Positions 14,625 to 23,615 of a stretch of 64,000 bases of DNA are shown in pieces (position 1 is the first letter of the stretch; every line of letters starts with the position of its first letter). Position numbers and translations under genes: made by a program. Location of the stretch: contig NZ_CP035319.1 in NCBI RefSeq assembly GCF_004328705.1, positions 4,526,001 through 4,590,000 of the forward strand, written 5' to 3'. The notes under the pieces were generated by a model, which saw only the letters and a list, made by a program, of their open reading frames with translations, was not told where the DNA came from and did not search any database. The DNA comes from Rhodococcus sp. ABRD24. Lineage in GTDB: Bacteria > Actinomycetota > Actinomycetes > Mycobacteriales > Mycobacteriaceae.

Positions 14625-16379
14625 ATGCACGCAAACTCCGGTTCCCCCCGACGCTGGGACAACCTTCGAGTACTCGCCGGCTTCGCTCGACCACACCTCT
14701 CAGCTCTCGTGCTCGGCCTGTTCCTGGCCTTGGGAGGTTCTGCGGCGACCCTGGCGACACCGATGGTCACCAAGTGGGTCCTCGACACCCTGGGAACCGA
14801 CGCGTCGCTACGCGGCCCCACTCTCGTACTCGTCGCCCTACTTGCCGTTGGGGCGGTCTTCGGATGTGCCCAGTGGATCGTGCTCGGCACCGTGGCAGAG
14901 AAGGTCGTCTACGATGCCAGGACGTCACTCGTTGGTCGATTCTTCGCTGCCACCGTGCCTGGCGTTCAGCAACGCTCGGTGGGTGAACTCGTCACGCGGG
15001 TCACCTCCGACACGATCCTGTTGCGAGAAGCGGCCTCGTCAGCCGCGGTGAACATCGTCAACGCCGCGACACTGACGCTCGGCACGATCGTGCTGATGGG
15101 GGTGCTCGATCTCCCACTTCTCGGCGTCACCCTGGCCGCGATCGCCGTCACCGCGGCGCTCTTCGGCGTCCTCATGCCGCGTATCGCGGCCGCCGAGGCG
15201 CGAACGCAGGAATCGCTCGGCGGGTTGGGCAGCAAACTCGAAGGCGGCCTCCGCGCACTGCGGACCGTCAAAGTCTCGCGGGCGGAGAACCGTATCGGCG
15301 CCCAGATCACCGCGGATGCCTCCGATGCCAGACGGCATGCAGTGACCGCTGTCCGAGTATCTGCAATCGCGTGGACGGTGGCATGGACCGGCGTCCAAGG
15401 GTCGGTGATCGCCATCCTGGCCTTCGGAGCGTGGCGTGTCGCTGACGACGAGATGGCGGTCTCGACGCTCATTGCGTTTCTGCTCTACGCGATCACCCTG
15501 ATGGGGCCGGTCGGTGAGCTGGCGCAGAACGTCACCGCTCTGCAGTCCGGGATCGCGGCGGCAACCCGGATTCGCCAGTTGGAGGACGTTCCCGTCGAAC
15601 ACGACGCTGTTGGAGCGGTGTCAGACCTGGCGGAACCCGATTCGAGTGTGATCGAGATGCAGAACGTGACCCTGCGCTATCCGGGAGCCTCCGTCGCAGC
15701 CGTGGCGGGTCTGACGTTGACGATCCCGGCACGCGGCCACACGGCGATCGTCGGACCGTCCGGCGCCGGAAAGACGACCGTTCTGTCGATGATCCTCCGC
15801 TTCGTCGAACCCGAAGACGGCCAGGTACTGCTCGGTGGAATCCCGTACCCGAGGTTGACCCACGGCGCCGTCCGCTCGCAGGTCGCCTACGTGGAGCAGG
15901 AGACTCCATTGCTGCCCGGAACGATCCGGGAGAACATCGTGTTCAGCAATCCGGACGCGTCGGAGACAGAGATATGGGATGCCCTCCGATTGCTTCACCT
16001 GAGCCAGGCGTTCGAGGCGCTGCCGGCCGGACTGGACACCCCGCTCACGGAGGCATCCCTGTCCGGAGGACAACGCCAACGCATCGCGATGGCGCGGGCA
16101 ATACTCCGCCCAGCGCGCGTCCTTCTACTCGACGAGGCAACTGCTCAGGTCGACACCATTACCGAAGCGGCGATCGTCGACACGATCACCGAGCGAGCTC
16201 GTACCGGCGCAGTCGTCACCGTCGCGCACCGGCTGTCGACCGTGCGGAACGCTGACCGAATTGTGCTGATGGAAGAGGGCAGGATCCGCTGCATCGGCAC
16301 TCACGACCAGTTGCTCGTGACCGACGAGCTGTACCGGGAAATGGTGCATGTCGGCAGACTCGAACGCGCCGTTCGTTGA
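14625..16379 (+). CDS. ABC exporter, fused membrane and ATPase half-transporter
   Basis: The 584-residue protein has six predicted membrane helices in the first 300 residues, then an ATPase domain with Walker A GPSGAGKTTVL, signature LSGGQRQRIAM, Walker B VLLLDEATAQVD and H-loop VAHRLS. It is a homodimeric or heterodimeric lipid/peptide-type exporter. It is divergent from the lanthipeptide operon and the only transporter there, so it is the likely exporter of, or immunity pump for, the product. No peptidase-C39 domain precedes it, so it does not cleave the leader. GGAG lies 13 bases before the ATG; the TTG three bases earlier is also possible. Confidence 0.88.
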   Translation: MHANSGSPRRWDNLRVLAGFARPHLSALVLGLFLALGGSAATLATPMVTKWVLDTLGTDASLRGPTLVLVALLAVGAVFGCAQWIVLGTVAEKVVYDARTSLVGRFFAATVPGVQQRSVGELVTRVTSDTILLREAASSAAVNIVNAATLTLGTIVLMGVLDLPLLGVTLAAIAVTAALFGVLMPRIAAAEARTQESLGGLGSKLEGGLRALRTVKVSRAENRIGAQITADASDARRHAVTAVRVSAIAWTVAWTGVQGSVIAILAFGAWRVADDEMAVSTLIAFLLYAITLMGPVGELAQNVTALQSGIAAATRIRQLEDVPVEHDAVGAVSDLAEPDSSVIEMQNVTLRYPGASVAAVAGLTLTIPARGHTAIVGPSGAGKTTVLSMILRFVEPEDGQVLLGGIPYPRLTHGAVRSQVAYVEQETPLLPGTIRENIVFSNPDASETEIWDALRLLHLSQAFEALPAGLDTPLTEASLSGGQRQRIAMARAILRPARVLLLDEATAQVDTITEAAIVDTITERARTGAVVTVAHRLSTVRNADRIVLMEEGRIRCIGTHDQLLVTDELYREMVHVGRLERAVR

Positions 16380-16441
16380 GGCGCACTCAGAATCGCGCGG
16401 TCCCCCGATGATGGGATGCCGTCCGCATCGGCGGCCGATCG

Positions 16442-16501
16442 GGAGTCTGAGGTTCGAGCATGCGAGGGGGCCTGAGCGGATGAGTTCGGTCCTCAGACTC
16501 C
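16442..16501. repeat. Inverted repeat between convergent genes
   Basis: Arms GGAGTCTGAGG (16442-16452) and CCTCAGACTCC (16491-16501) are perfectly complementary, separated by 38 bases. The second arm covers the last codons of the convergent DUF3817 gene. It may end transcription from the ABC exporter. No U run follows, so the role is uncertain. It also marks the right edge of the biosynthetic region. Confidence 0.4.
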
Positions 16502-16852
16502 GAAGTCCCGCTTGACCTGCACGGTGCGCCAGTGTTCGACGAAGAACGACAGGAATGGGACGGTGCCGGCGAGCAGTGTGCCGATCGTGCGGCCCGCGGG
16601 CCAGCGGACCTTCACCGCGAGGTCCATGGTGAGAATCAGGTACACGAAGTACACCCAGCCGTGCACGATCGCGATCCAGGTGGGCAGATTGTCGACGCTG
16701 AAGATGTACTTCGCCACCATCTCGGCGGTGAGCACGAGCAGCCAGATGCCGGTCGCGTAAGCGAGCACTCGGTAGCGCAGCAGCGCCGAGGCGATCTTCT
16801 TGTTGTCCCGACTGATCGGTGTCGAAGTGGTCTGTTCCTGGGCGGCGCTCAC
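16493..16852 (-). CDS. DUF3817 family membrane protein
   Basis: The 119-residue protein has three hydrophobic helices: LLRYRVLAYATGIWLLVLTA, a segment around GWVYFVYLILTMDLAV, and GTLLAGTVPFLSFFVEHW. The RYRVLAYATG opening and the HGWVYFVY segment are characteristic of the actinobacterial DUF3817 integral membrane family, whose function is unknown. The GTG start overlaps the stop of the upstream gene by four bases (GTGA), so the two are co-translated. Confidence 0.82.
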   Translation of the reverse strand: MSAAQEQTTSTPISRDNKKIASALLRYRVLAYATGIWLLVLTAEMVAKYIFSVDNLPTWIAIVHGWVYFVYLILTMDLAVKVRWPAGRTIGTLLAGTVPFLSFFVEHWRTVQVKRDFGV

Positions 16853-17262
16853 TTGTCTCTCCCATCGGGCTCGCGAGCGGAGAGCTCCGCGAGGTATTCG
16901 TTGTACTCGAGCATCTGCCGGGCCTCGGGGTCGTCGAGATCCTCGTCGGCGGTCGTCGTCTTCGGGCGTGGGGGAAGCAATCCCTCGGGCACATCGGTGG
17001 GTTCGGCCGCGGCCGAACTCCCTGCACTCCCTGCGGTGCTGTCGTCCGTGCTGCCGTCCTCGAGCTGGACGAATCGCCGGTACGCGTAGACGACGAATGC
17101 GGCGAACAGCGGCCACTGGAAGGCGTAGCCCAGGTTCTGTCCGTTGCCACCGACAGCTTCGAAGCGCGTCCACTGCCACCAGCCGAGCGCCAGGCAACCG
17201 ACAGCTGCGACCAGCACCAGAGCGATCAGTGCGGGACGTCGAGTTCGACTGGACTTGGCCAC
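16849..17262 (-). CDS. Hypothetical two-helix membrane protein
   Basis: The 137-residue product has two transmembrane helices, ALIALVLVAAVGCLALGWWQW and AFQWPLFAAFVVYAYRRFV, followed by a low-complexity Ser/Ala/Asp-rich cytoplasmic tail ending LEYNEYLAELSAREP. The family occurs in mycolate actinobacteria next to the DUF3817 protein (general knowledge). Its function is unknown. GTG at 17262 is chosen because the hydrophobic segment then begins about ten residues in, as expected. Confidence 0.72.
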   Translation of the reverse strand: MAKSSRTRRPALIALVLVAAVGCLALGWWQWTRFEAVGGNGQNLGYAFQWPLFAAFVVYAYRRFVQLEDGSTDDSTAGSAGSSAAAEPTDVPEGLLPPRPKTTTADEDLDDPEARQMLEYNEYLAELSAREPDGRDK

Positions 17263-17595
17263 ATATCGACGGTACCTGAGGTGGGAGTAGTCCCCGAAGG
17301 TGCGCCGGGTGGTACCGATCACGAGTCGGCTCCCGGTGCCGCGCGCAGACTGGCGTGCCGCGCGAGCGATCGGGCGCGCCGGACGCGAGGATGCGCGCGG
17401 GAGGGCAGCGGACGTCGACCTGCGTTTCGTCCGTCGCAGATCGTCTGGCAGAATCAACGGCTGTTCGTCGCATCCGGTTACGTACCGCGCGACGGTCACA
17501 GGAGAGAGGCAAAACCGGACCGCCATCCTGGCGCGTCGCTGAATTGCACGTGACACGTGTGCACTGCTGTGCGCACTGAAGGAGATACACAGCAC
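17263..17595. other. Divergent intergenic region upstream of rpsP
   Basis: These 333 bases separate the minus-strand membrane proteins from rpsP. Frames on both strands are open only because of high GC. The stretch should contain the ribosomal protein promoter. GGAG at 17581-17584 precedes the rpsP ATG by 11 bases. No other feature was recognised. Confidence 0.5.
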
Positions 17596-18060
17596 ATGGC
17601 TGTCAAGATCAAGCTCACCCGCCTCGGCAAGATCCGCAATCCCCAGTACCGGATCATCATCGCCGACTCTCGCACCCGCCGTAACGGCCGCGCGATCGAG
17701 ACCATCGGCAAGTACCACCCCAAGGAAGAGCCCTCGCTGATCGAGATCGATTCCGAGCGCGCTCAGTACTGGCTGGGTGTCGGCGCGCAGCCCACCGAGC
17801 CGGTCGAGAACCTGCTGAAGATCACCGGTGACTGGCAGAAGTTCAAGGGCCTGCCGGGCGCCGAGGGCACCCTCAAGACCAAGGAAGCCAAGCCGTCCAA
17901 GCTGGAGCTGTTCCAGGCTGCGCTGGCTCAGGCTGAGAACGAGCCGGTTGCCGAGGCCATCACGCCCAAGAAGAAGAAGGCCGCCAAGGAAGAGGCTGCA
18001 GCAACTGAGGCTGCAGATGCTTCGCAGGCTGGCGCCGAGTCCACCGAGGCTGCCGAGTAA
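17596..18060 (+). CDS. rpsP: 30S ribosomal protein bS16
   Basis: The 154-residue protein begins [20 protein letters not shown], the conserved bS16 N-terminus, and continues with [16 protein letters not shown]. The first 110 residues form the ribosomal domain. The C-terminal 45 residues are an actinobacterial extension with a [16 protein letters not shown] low-complexity tail. bS16 is needed for 30S assembly. It heads the rpsP-khpA-rimM-trmD operon; the stop TAA overlaps the khpA ATG. Confidence 0.98.
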   Translation: MAVKIKLTRLGKIRNPQYRIIIADSRTRRNGRAIETIGKYHPKEEPSLIEIDSERAQYWLGVGAQPTEPVENLLKITGDWQKFKGLPGAEGTLKTKEAKPSKLELFQAALAQAENEPVAEAITPKKKKAAKEEAAATEAADASQAGAESTEAAE

Positions 18061-18302
18061 TGAGCGCCGTCGTCGCCGATGCCGTCGAGCATCTCGTCCG
18101 TGGGATCGTCGCCAACCCCGACGACGTTCGCGTCGAGCTGATCACCGGACGTCGGGGGCGCACCGTCGAGGTACATGTGCACCCCGACGATCTCGGTAAG
18201 GTGATCGGTCGCGGTGGTCGCACCGCGACCGCCCTGCGGACCCTGGTCTCCGGTATCGGTGGCCGCGGAATTCGCGTCGACGTCGTCGACACCGACCAGT
18301 AG
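18060..18302 (+). CDS. khpA: KH-domain RNA-binding protein
   Basis: The 80-residue single KH domain protein contains the GxxG loop as IGRGGRTATALRTL. KhpA proteins bind RNA with KhpB and influence cell division and ribosome-related processes in Gram-positive bacteria. The ATG shares one base with the rpsP stop (TAATG). Its place between rpsP and rimM is the conserved actinobacterial arrangement. Confidence 0.95.
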   Translation: MSAVVADAVEHLVRGIVANPDDVRVELITGRRGRTVEVHVHPDDLGKVIGRGGRTATALRTLVSGIGGRGIRVDVVDTDQ

Positions 18303-18309
18303 GACGGCA

Positions 18310-18876
18310 GTGGAGCTCGTTGTAGGCCGCGTTGCCAAGGCACACGGCATCAAGGGAGAGCTGGTCGTCGAGGTTCGCACCGACGAACCCGACGAGCGGT
18401 TCGCCGTCGGTACCGAGTTGCGTGGACGCAAGCCGCGCGAGCAGAAGCTGCGCACGTACACGGTGGAAGCCGCCCGGGAGCATTCCGGGCGGCTTCTGCT
18501 GCGCCTGCACGGGATCGGCGATCGTGGCGCCGCCGACGAACTGCGCGGCACGATGTTCGTGATCGATACGGCGGAGCTGACGCCATCCGAGGATCCGGAC
18601 GAGTTCTACGATCACGAGCTCGAGGGCCTGTCTGTGCGGATGGCCGCCGGCCGACCTGACGCAGGCACGCAAGTCGGCTCGGTGATCGAGGTCCTGCACT
18701 CTGCGGCAGGAGAGTTGCTTTCCATTCGCCCCGAGGGGCAGACGTCCGGTGAACTTCTGGTCCCGTTCGTGGCCGCGATCGTGACGTCGGTGTCGATCGC
18801 CGACCGTGTGATCGAGATCGACCCGCCGGAGGGGCTGCTCGATCCCGAATTCGGCGACAGCCGAAACGAGGAGTGA
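18310..18876 (+). CDS. rimM: Ribosome maturation factor RimM
   Basis: The 188-residue protein starts [18 protein letters not shown], the RimM signature, and contains the PRC-barrel section with [11 protein letters not shown]. It assists maturation of the 30S head and binds uS19. The GTG start lies 7 bp after the khpA stop, and the conserved N-terminus begins right there. It is followed 10 bp later by trmD. Confidence 0.97.
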   Translation: MELVVGRVAKAHGIKGELVVEVRTDEPDERFAVGTELRGRKPREQKLRTYTVEAAREHSGRLLLRLHGIGDRGAADELRGTMFVIDTAELTPSEDPDEFYDHELEGLSVRMAAGRPDAGTQVGSVIEVLHSAAGELLSIRPEGQTSGELLVPFVAAIVTSVSIADRVIEIDPPEGLLDPEFGDSRNEE

Positions 18877-18886
18877 CCGAACCGCC

Positions 18887-19585
18887 GTGCGTCTCGACGT
18901 AGTCACGATCTTTCCCGAGTACCTCGAGCCGTTGCATGCGGCACTGCTCGGCAAGGCCATCGACAAGGGGCTCATCTCCGTCGGCGTCCACGATCTCCGG
19001 CGCTGGACCCACGACGTGCACAAGGCCGTCGACGACTCCCCATACGGCGGCGGGCCGGGCATGGTCATGAGACCGACGGTGTGGGGCGACGCACTCGACG
19101 AGGTGCTCACCGACGAGCACGGTGAGCTCGATTCCGAGGCGCTGCTCGTCGTTCCGACCCCAGCCGGTGTGCCCTTCACACAGGCAACCGCGCACCGCTG
19201 GGCCGAGGAGAAGCACCTCGTGTTCGCGTGCGGACGGTACGAGGGCATCGACCAGCGCGTGTTCGACGACGCTGCGCGGCGGGTGCGCGTCGAGGAGGTC
19301 TCGATCGGCGACTACGTCCTCATCGGCGGCGAGGCCGCAGTCCTCGTCATGGTCGAGGCCGTCGTCCGGCTGCTGCCCGGCGTGCTCGGCAATCAGCAGT
19401 CGCACCAAGAGGATTCGTTCTCCGACGGCCTGCTGGAGGGGCCCAGCTACACGCGTCCGGTCAGCTGGCGCGGACTCGACGTCCCGCCCGTTCTGCTGTC
19501 CGGCGATCACGCCAAGGTTGCGGCTTGGCGTCGCGAGCAGGCGCTGGCACGGACCACGGAGCGGCGACCGGACCTGCTCGGCTGA
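18887..19585 (+). CDS. trmD: tRNA (guanine-37-N1)-methyltransferase
   Basis: The 232-residue SPOUT-class enzyme shows [56 protein letters not shown] and the knot region, all diagnostic of TrmD. It methylates G37 of tRNAs to prevent frameshifting. The GTG start is fixed by the conserved [10 protein letters not shown] opening. It closes the rpsP operon; no clear terminator follows before the amine oxidase gene. Confidence 0.98.
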   Translation: MRLDVVTIFPEYLEPLHAALLGKAIDKGLISVGVHDLRRWTHDVHKAVDDSPYGGGPGMVMRPTVWGDALDEVLTDEHGELDSEALLVVPTPAGVPFTQATAHRWAEEKHLVFACGRYEGIDQRVFDDAARRVRVEEVSIGDYVLIGGEAAVLVMVEAVVRLLPGVLGNQQSHQEDSFSDGLLEGPSYTRPVSWRGLDVPPVLLSGDHAKVAAWRREQALARTTERRPDLLG

Positions 19586-19639
19586 TCCCTTGACCCCCCC
19601 ATGGTCCCGCGAGTAGGCATGAACTCGAGGTGACACGCG

Positions 19640-21025
19640 ATGACGGATGTCGACTATTGCGTCGTGGGGGCAGGATTTGCGGGGTTGAGCGCGGCGCTCC
19701 GCCTCAAACAGTCGGGCCGGTCGGTGGCCCTGCTCGAGGCGCGTGACCGGCTCGGCGGGCGTACCTTCACCGAGACCCGCGACGACGGAGTCTGGATCGA
19801 TCGCGGCGGCGCCTGGGTGGGGCCCGGGCAGGACCGTATCTACGCGTTGATGGACGAGTTCGGGATCCCGACCTACCAGCAGTACACCGACGGTGACGCG
19901 ATGATGGTGGTCGACGGCAAGCAGTACCGCTATCGGGGCACGATCCCGATGACGATGAGCACCTGGGCCGTGGCGAATCTGGGCGCGGTGTTCCTCGAAC
20001 TCGGAGAGTTGTGCAAGACGATCCCGCTCGATGCCCCGTGGGAGGCGAAGCGGGCCGCCGAGTGGGATCGCATCAGCCTCGCGAAGTGGCTGGACGACAA
20101 TGTCGTGTCGAGGCCGGCCCGTGAGCTGCTCGAGATGGCCATCGCGGGATGCTACACATCTGCAGCGTCGGAGGTCTCGTTCCTGTTCGTGCTCTATCAG
20201 ATGGCGTCCGGTGGCGGTCCCGGATTTGTGCTCGGGGTCGAGGGCGCGGCGCAGGACGCCCGTCCGGTGGGCGGTATGGGAGCGATCTATCGGGCGATGG
20301 CCGCCGAACTGGGTCGCTCGATCCATCTGTCGCAGCCGGTCCGGAGTATCGAGCAGGACGACGATGGGGTGACGTTGCGGACCGCGCAACTGAAGGTGCG
20401 GGCGCGCCGTGCCGTCGTCGCCGTCCCGATCGCGATCGCGAGCCAGATCCACTACGAACCGATGCTCCCCGTCGATCGGTCGCTTCTGCACCAGCGGATG
20501 CCCAGCGGCTCGATCCTCAAGATCGCCGCCCTCTACGACGAGCCGTTCTGGCGGGCCGACGGTCTCTCGGGCCAATCGGCGGCGCCGGGATCGCCGGCGA
20601 TGGTCACGATCGACGCCGGTACCGATGTGCCGGCCCCCGGTGTCATGTGCATCATCGTCGAGGGGCCGCCGGCCCGGGCACTTGCTTCGATGGCCGACGG
20701 CGATCGTCGCGCGGCCGTCGTCGGTGCGCTCGCCGAACGATTCGGGAAGCGGGCCGCGGCGCCGATCGACTATGTCGAGCAGAACTGGACCACTGAGGAG
20801 TATTCGGGCGGCGGCATGCTCAGCCATGCGCCGACCGGGGTGCTCACCGAGTTCGGTAGCGCATTGCGCGAGCCTTGTGGGCGGATTCACTGGGCTGGCA
20901 CCGAAACGTCGTCGGTGATGTGCGGGTGGATCGACGGGGCGGTCCGGTCGGGGGAGCGTGCCGCGCGCGAGGTGGTCGCGGCCGATCACTTCGTGGGAGC
21001 CGGCGCCGTCGCAGACAGGCGATGA
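19640..21025 (+). CDS. Flavin-containing monoamine oxidase family protein
   Basis: The 461-residue enzyme has the FAD dinucleotide loop VVGAGFAGLSAAL, the GG doublet region EARDRLGGRTFTE, and the C-terminal FAD-contacting stretch IHWAGTETSSVMCGWIDGAV. These are typical of the bacterial amine oxidase family (putrescine or tyramine oxidase-like). It would oxidise an amine to an aldehyde with release of hydrogen peroxide. The substrate is unknown. It overlaps the ATG at 21022 just upstream of tex. It is not part of the conserved rpsP operon in mycobacteria, so it is probably an addition. Confidence 0.88.
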   Translation: MTDVDYCVVGAGFAGLSAALRLKQSGRSVALLEARDRLGGRTFTETRDDGVWIDRGGAWVGPGQDRIYALMDEFGIPTYQQYTDGDAMMVVDGKQYRYRGTIPMTMSTWAVANLGAVFLELGELCKTIPLDAPWEAKRAAEWDRISLAKWLDDNVVSRPARELLEMAIAGCYTSAASEVSFLFVLYQMASGGGPGFVLGVEGAAQDARPVGGMGAIYRAMAAELGRSIHLSQPVRSIEQDDDGVTLRTAQLKVRARRAVVAVPIAIASQIHYEPMLPVDRSLLHQRMPSGSILKIAALYDEPFWRADGLSGQSAAPGSPAMVTIDAGTDVPAPGVMCIIVEGPPARALASMADGDRRAAVVGALAERFGKRAAAPIDYVEQNWTTEEYSGGGMLSHAPTGVLTEFGSALREPCGRIHWAGTETSSVMCGWIDGAVRSGERAAREVVAADHFVGAGAVADRR

Positions 21026-21061
21026 ACAGGCTCACGGCCGACGCCGGCGGCCGGCTAGCGG

Positions 21062-21067
21062 TAGGGT
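21062..21067 (+). promoter_or_regulatory. Candidate -10 box of tex (leaderless type)
   Basis: TAGGGT ends 8 bases before the GTG at 21076. This fits the TAnnnT -10 pattern of actinobacterial promoters in which the start codon is at or next to the transcription start. No ribosome site precedes the GTG, which agrees with a leaderless message. The -35 region is not clear. Confidence 0.4.
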
Positions 21068-21075
21068 CGATCGCC

Positions 21076-23424
21076 GTGACGACTGCTCTGAAATCCGTGA
21101 ACCAGCGCATCGCCGAAGAGCTCGACGTACGGGAGGGTCAGGTCGCCGCGGCCGTCGACCTCCTGGACGGCGGCGCGACGGTTCCGTTCATTGCCCGCTA
21201 CCGCAAGGAAGTGACGGGCACCCTCGACGACGCCCAGCTGCGTCAACTCGAGGAGCGGCTGCGGTACCTGCGAGAGCTCGACGAGCGTCGACTGGCGGTG
21301 CTCGAGTCGATCCGTTCCCAGGACAAGCTCGATACTCAGCTCGAACAGCAGATCATGCTCGCCGACACCAAGGCTCGCCTCGAGGACATCTACCTGCCGT
21401 TCAAGCCGAAGCGGCGTACCAAGGCGCAGATCGCCCGCGAGGCCGGTCACGAACCCGTGGCCGACGCGCTGTTGACCGATCCGATGCAGGACCCTGCGCA
21501 GTACGATGCCGAGCAACTCGAGGGCGCCCGGGCGATCCTCGTCGAGCGGTTCGCCGAGGACGCCGATCTGGTCGGGGAGCTGCGTGAACTGATGTGGAGC
21601 CGCGGCCAGGTGGAGTCCACGGTCCGCAAGGGCAAAGAGACCGAGGGCGCGAAGTTCGCGGACTACTTCGAGTTCTCCGAGCCGTTCGAGAAGCTGCCCT
21701 CGCACCGCATCCTCGCCATGTTCCGAGGCGAGAAGGAGGAGGTTCTCTCGCTGACGCTCGCGCCGGATCGGGAACCGCTAGAACCGGGTGAGACGAGCGT
21801 CTACGAGGGCCGGATCGCGCATCGCTTCGACATCGCCGATCGCGGTCGTCCGGCCGATCGCTGGCTACTCGACACCGTGCGCTGGGCGTGGAAGACGAAG
21901 ATGCTGATCACCCTGGGGATCGACACCCGGATGCGGTTGCGGCAGTCGGCGGAGAAGGACGCCGTCGACGTGTTCGCGGCCAACCTCAAGGACCTGCTGC
22001 TCGCGGCCCCGGCCGGTACCCGCGCCACGATGGGTCTTGATCCGGGCTTCCGCACCGGCACCAAGGTGGCTGTCGTGGACGCGACCGGCAAGGTGGTCGC
22101 GCACGACACCATCTACCCGCACAAGCCGCAGGCCAAGTGGGACCAGTCGCTCGCGACGTTGGCGGCTCTCGCAGCCAAGCACAAGGTCGAACTGATCGCG
22201 ATCGGCAATGGCACTGCCTCGCGTGAAACGGATTCGCTTGCAACCGAGCTCATCTCGAAGTTCCCGGAGGCGGGACTGACGAAGATCGTGGTCTCCGAGG
22301 CGGGCGCGTCGGTGTACTCGGCGTCGGCGTACGGCTCGCAGGAGCTGCCCGATCTGGACGTGTCGATCCGCGGTGCCGTATCGATCGCGCGGCGCCTGCA
22401 GGATCCCCTGGCCGAACTGGTCAAGATCGATCCGAAGTCGATCGGCGTCGGCCAGTACCAGCACGATGTTTCCGAGACGATGCTCGCGCGCTCGTTGGGT
22501 GCTGTCGTCGAGGATGCGGTGAATGCCGTGGGCGTGGACGTCAATACGGCGTCGGTACCACTGTTGGCGCGTGTGTCAGGCATCTCCGGTTCGCTCGCCG
22601 ACAGCATCGTCGCGCACCGCGACCAGAACGGCCCGTTCCGCAGCCGTAAGGGTCTCAAGGACGTGCCGCGGCTTGGGCCGAAGGCGTTCGAACAGTGCGC
22701 TGGATTCCTGCGCATCCAAGGTGGCGACGATCCGCTCGACGCGTCCAGCGTGCATCCGGAGGCGTACCCGGTGGTGCGCCGGATCGTCGGATCGTCGGGT
22801 TCCGATGTCCGTGAGCTGATCGGCAACACCGCGGTGCTGCGGAAACTGAATCCCGCAGATTTCGCCGATGAGCGCTTCGGACTGCCGACGGTCACCGACA
22901 TCATTGCCGAGCTCGACAAACCGGGGCGGGACCCGCGGCCGGAGTTCAAGACCGCGACGTTCGCCGCCGGGATCGAGAAGGTCGCCGACCTGGTGCCGGG
23001 TATGACGCTCGAGGGGGTGGTGACGAATGTGGCGGCATTCGGTGCGTTCGTCGACATCGGCGTCCATCAGGACGGGCTCGTGCACGTCTCGGCCCTGTCG
23101 CACAACTTCGTCAAGGATCCGCGTGAGGTCGTCAAATCCGGTGACGTCGTCAAGGTCAAGGTGCTCGAGGTCGATGTAGAGCGCCAGCGCATCGGGCTGA
23201 CGCTGCGTCTGGACGATGAGGTCGGTGGTGGCCGTGCTCAGGACACCCGCGGGCGCGGATCCCGCCAGCGCGGTCAGGGCAATGCAGGTCAGGGTAATGC
23301 AGGTCAGGGTCAGCGCGGTCAGGGTCAGCGCGGCCAGGGGCAGGGTCGGGACAGACGATCCGAGCAGACGCCGGCCGGTGGATCGATGGCCGATGCGCTT
23401 CGAAAGGCCGGGTTCGGCAGGTAA
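21076..23424 (+). CDS. tex: Tex-family RNA-binding transcription accessory protein
   Basis: The 782-residue protein has the Tex order: N-terminal helical domain (SVNQRIAEELDVREGQVAAAV and VPFIARYRKE), YqgF-like domain (GLDPGFRTGTKVAVVD), helix-hairpin-helix repeats (VNTASVPLLARVSGI), and a C-terminal S1 domain (GMTLEGVVTNVAAFGAFVDIGV). It binds nucleic acids and affects transcription. An unusual Gly/Gln/Arg-rich tail encoded by a 15-bp tandem repeat follows S1. GTG 21076 is preferred because homologues start there and a -10 box is suitably placed; ATG 21022, overlapping the previous stop, is the alternative. Confidence 0.95.
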   Translation: MTTALKSVNQRIAEELDVREGQVAAAVDLLDGGATVPFIARYRKEVTGTLDDAQLRQLEERLRYLRELDERRLAVLESIRSQDKLDTQLEQQIMLADTKARLEDIYLPFKPKRRTKAQIAREAGHEPVADALLTDPMQDPAQYDAEQLEGARAILVERFAEDADLVGELRELMWSRGQVESTVRKGKETEGAKFADYFEFSEPFEKLPSHRILAMFRGEKEEVLSLTLAPDREPLEPGETSVYEGRIAHRFDIADRGRPADRWLLDTVRWAWKTKMLITLGIDTRMRLRQSAEKDAVDVFAANLKDLLLAAPAGTRATMGLDPGFRTGTKVAVVDATGKVVAHDTIYPHKPQAKWDQSLATLAALAAKHKVELIAIGNGTASRETDSLATELISKFPEAGLTKIVVSEAGASVYSASAYGSQELPDLDVSIRGAVSIARRLQDPLAELVKIDPKSIGVGQYQHDVSETMLARSLGAVVEDAVNAVGVDVNTASVPLLARVSGISGSLADSIVAHRDQNGPFRSRKGLKDVPRLGPKAFEQCAGFLRIQGGDDPLDASSVHPEAYPVVRRIVGSSGSDVRELIGNTAVLRKLNPADFADERFGLPTVTDIIAELDKPGRDPRPEFKTATFAAGIEKVADLVPGMTLEGVVTNVAAFGAFVDIGVHQDGLVHVSALSHNFVKDPREVVKSGDVVKVKVLEVDVERQRIGLTLRLDDEVGGGRAQDTRGRGSRQRGQGNAGQGNAGQGQRGQGQRGQGQGRDRRSEQTPAGGSMADALRKAGFGR
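23272..23346 (+). repeat. Five 15-bp tandem repeats in the tex tail
   Basis: Five successive 15-base units, of the type GGTCAGGGTCAGCGC or GGTCAGGGTAATGCA, encode the GQGNA/GQGQR pentapeptides after the S1 domain. Units 1-2 and 3-4 are nearly identical pairs. The fifth is degenerate. They keep the frame, so copy number could vary without breaking the gene. Confidence 0.9.
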
Positions 23425-23453
23425 TCGAGGGCCGACTGGGTCGGCGCAGCTGC

Positions 23454-23496
23454 GTCCTCGAGCCCTGGACACTCCGGGTGTCCGGGGCTCGAGGAC
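23454..23496 (+). terminator. Strong hairpin terminator after tex
   Basis: The arms GTCCTCGAGCCC and GGGCTCGAGGAC, extended inward by TGGACAC and GTGTCC-type pairing, form a nearly perfect stem of about 19 pairs with a small loop. It begins 29 bp after the tex stop. There is no strong U run, which is common for actinobacterial terminators. Confidence 0.8.
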
Positions 23497-23615
23497 GGAC
23501 GGTAGCGACGGCCGTCGTGGTGGGACGGCGCTACCCGAACACAACCCGGGGCGGTGAATCGCCGGAGATCGCTCCGGCTTTCGCGGTGCCCGCCCAGGTG
23601 GAATGCTCGTGAACC

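Noticed and set aside
18350..20989. An 879-residue open frame antisense to rimM, trmD and the amine oxidase
   Set aside because: It has Arg/His-rich low-complexity composition with no domain, and the plus-strand genes are unambiguous.
23272..23346. Possible CRISPR-like array
   Set aside because: The 15-bp units are contiguous, in frame and without spacers.
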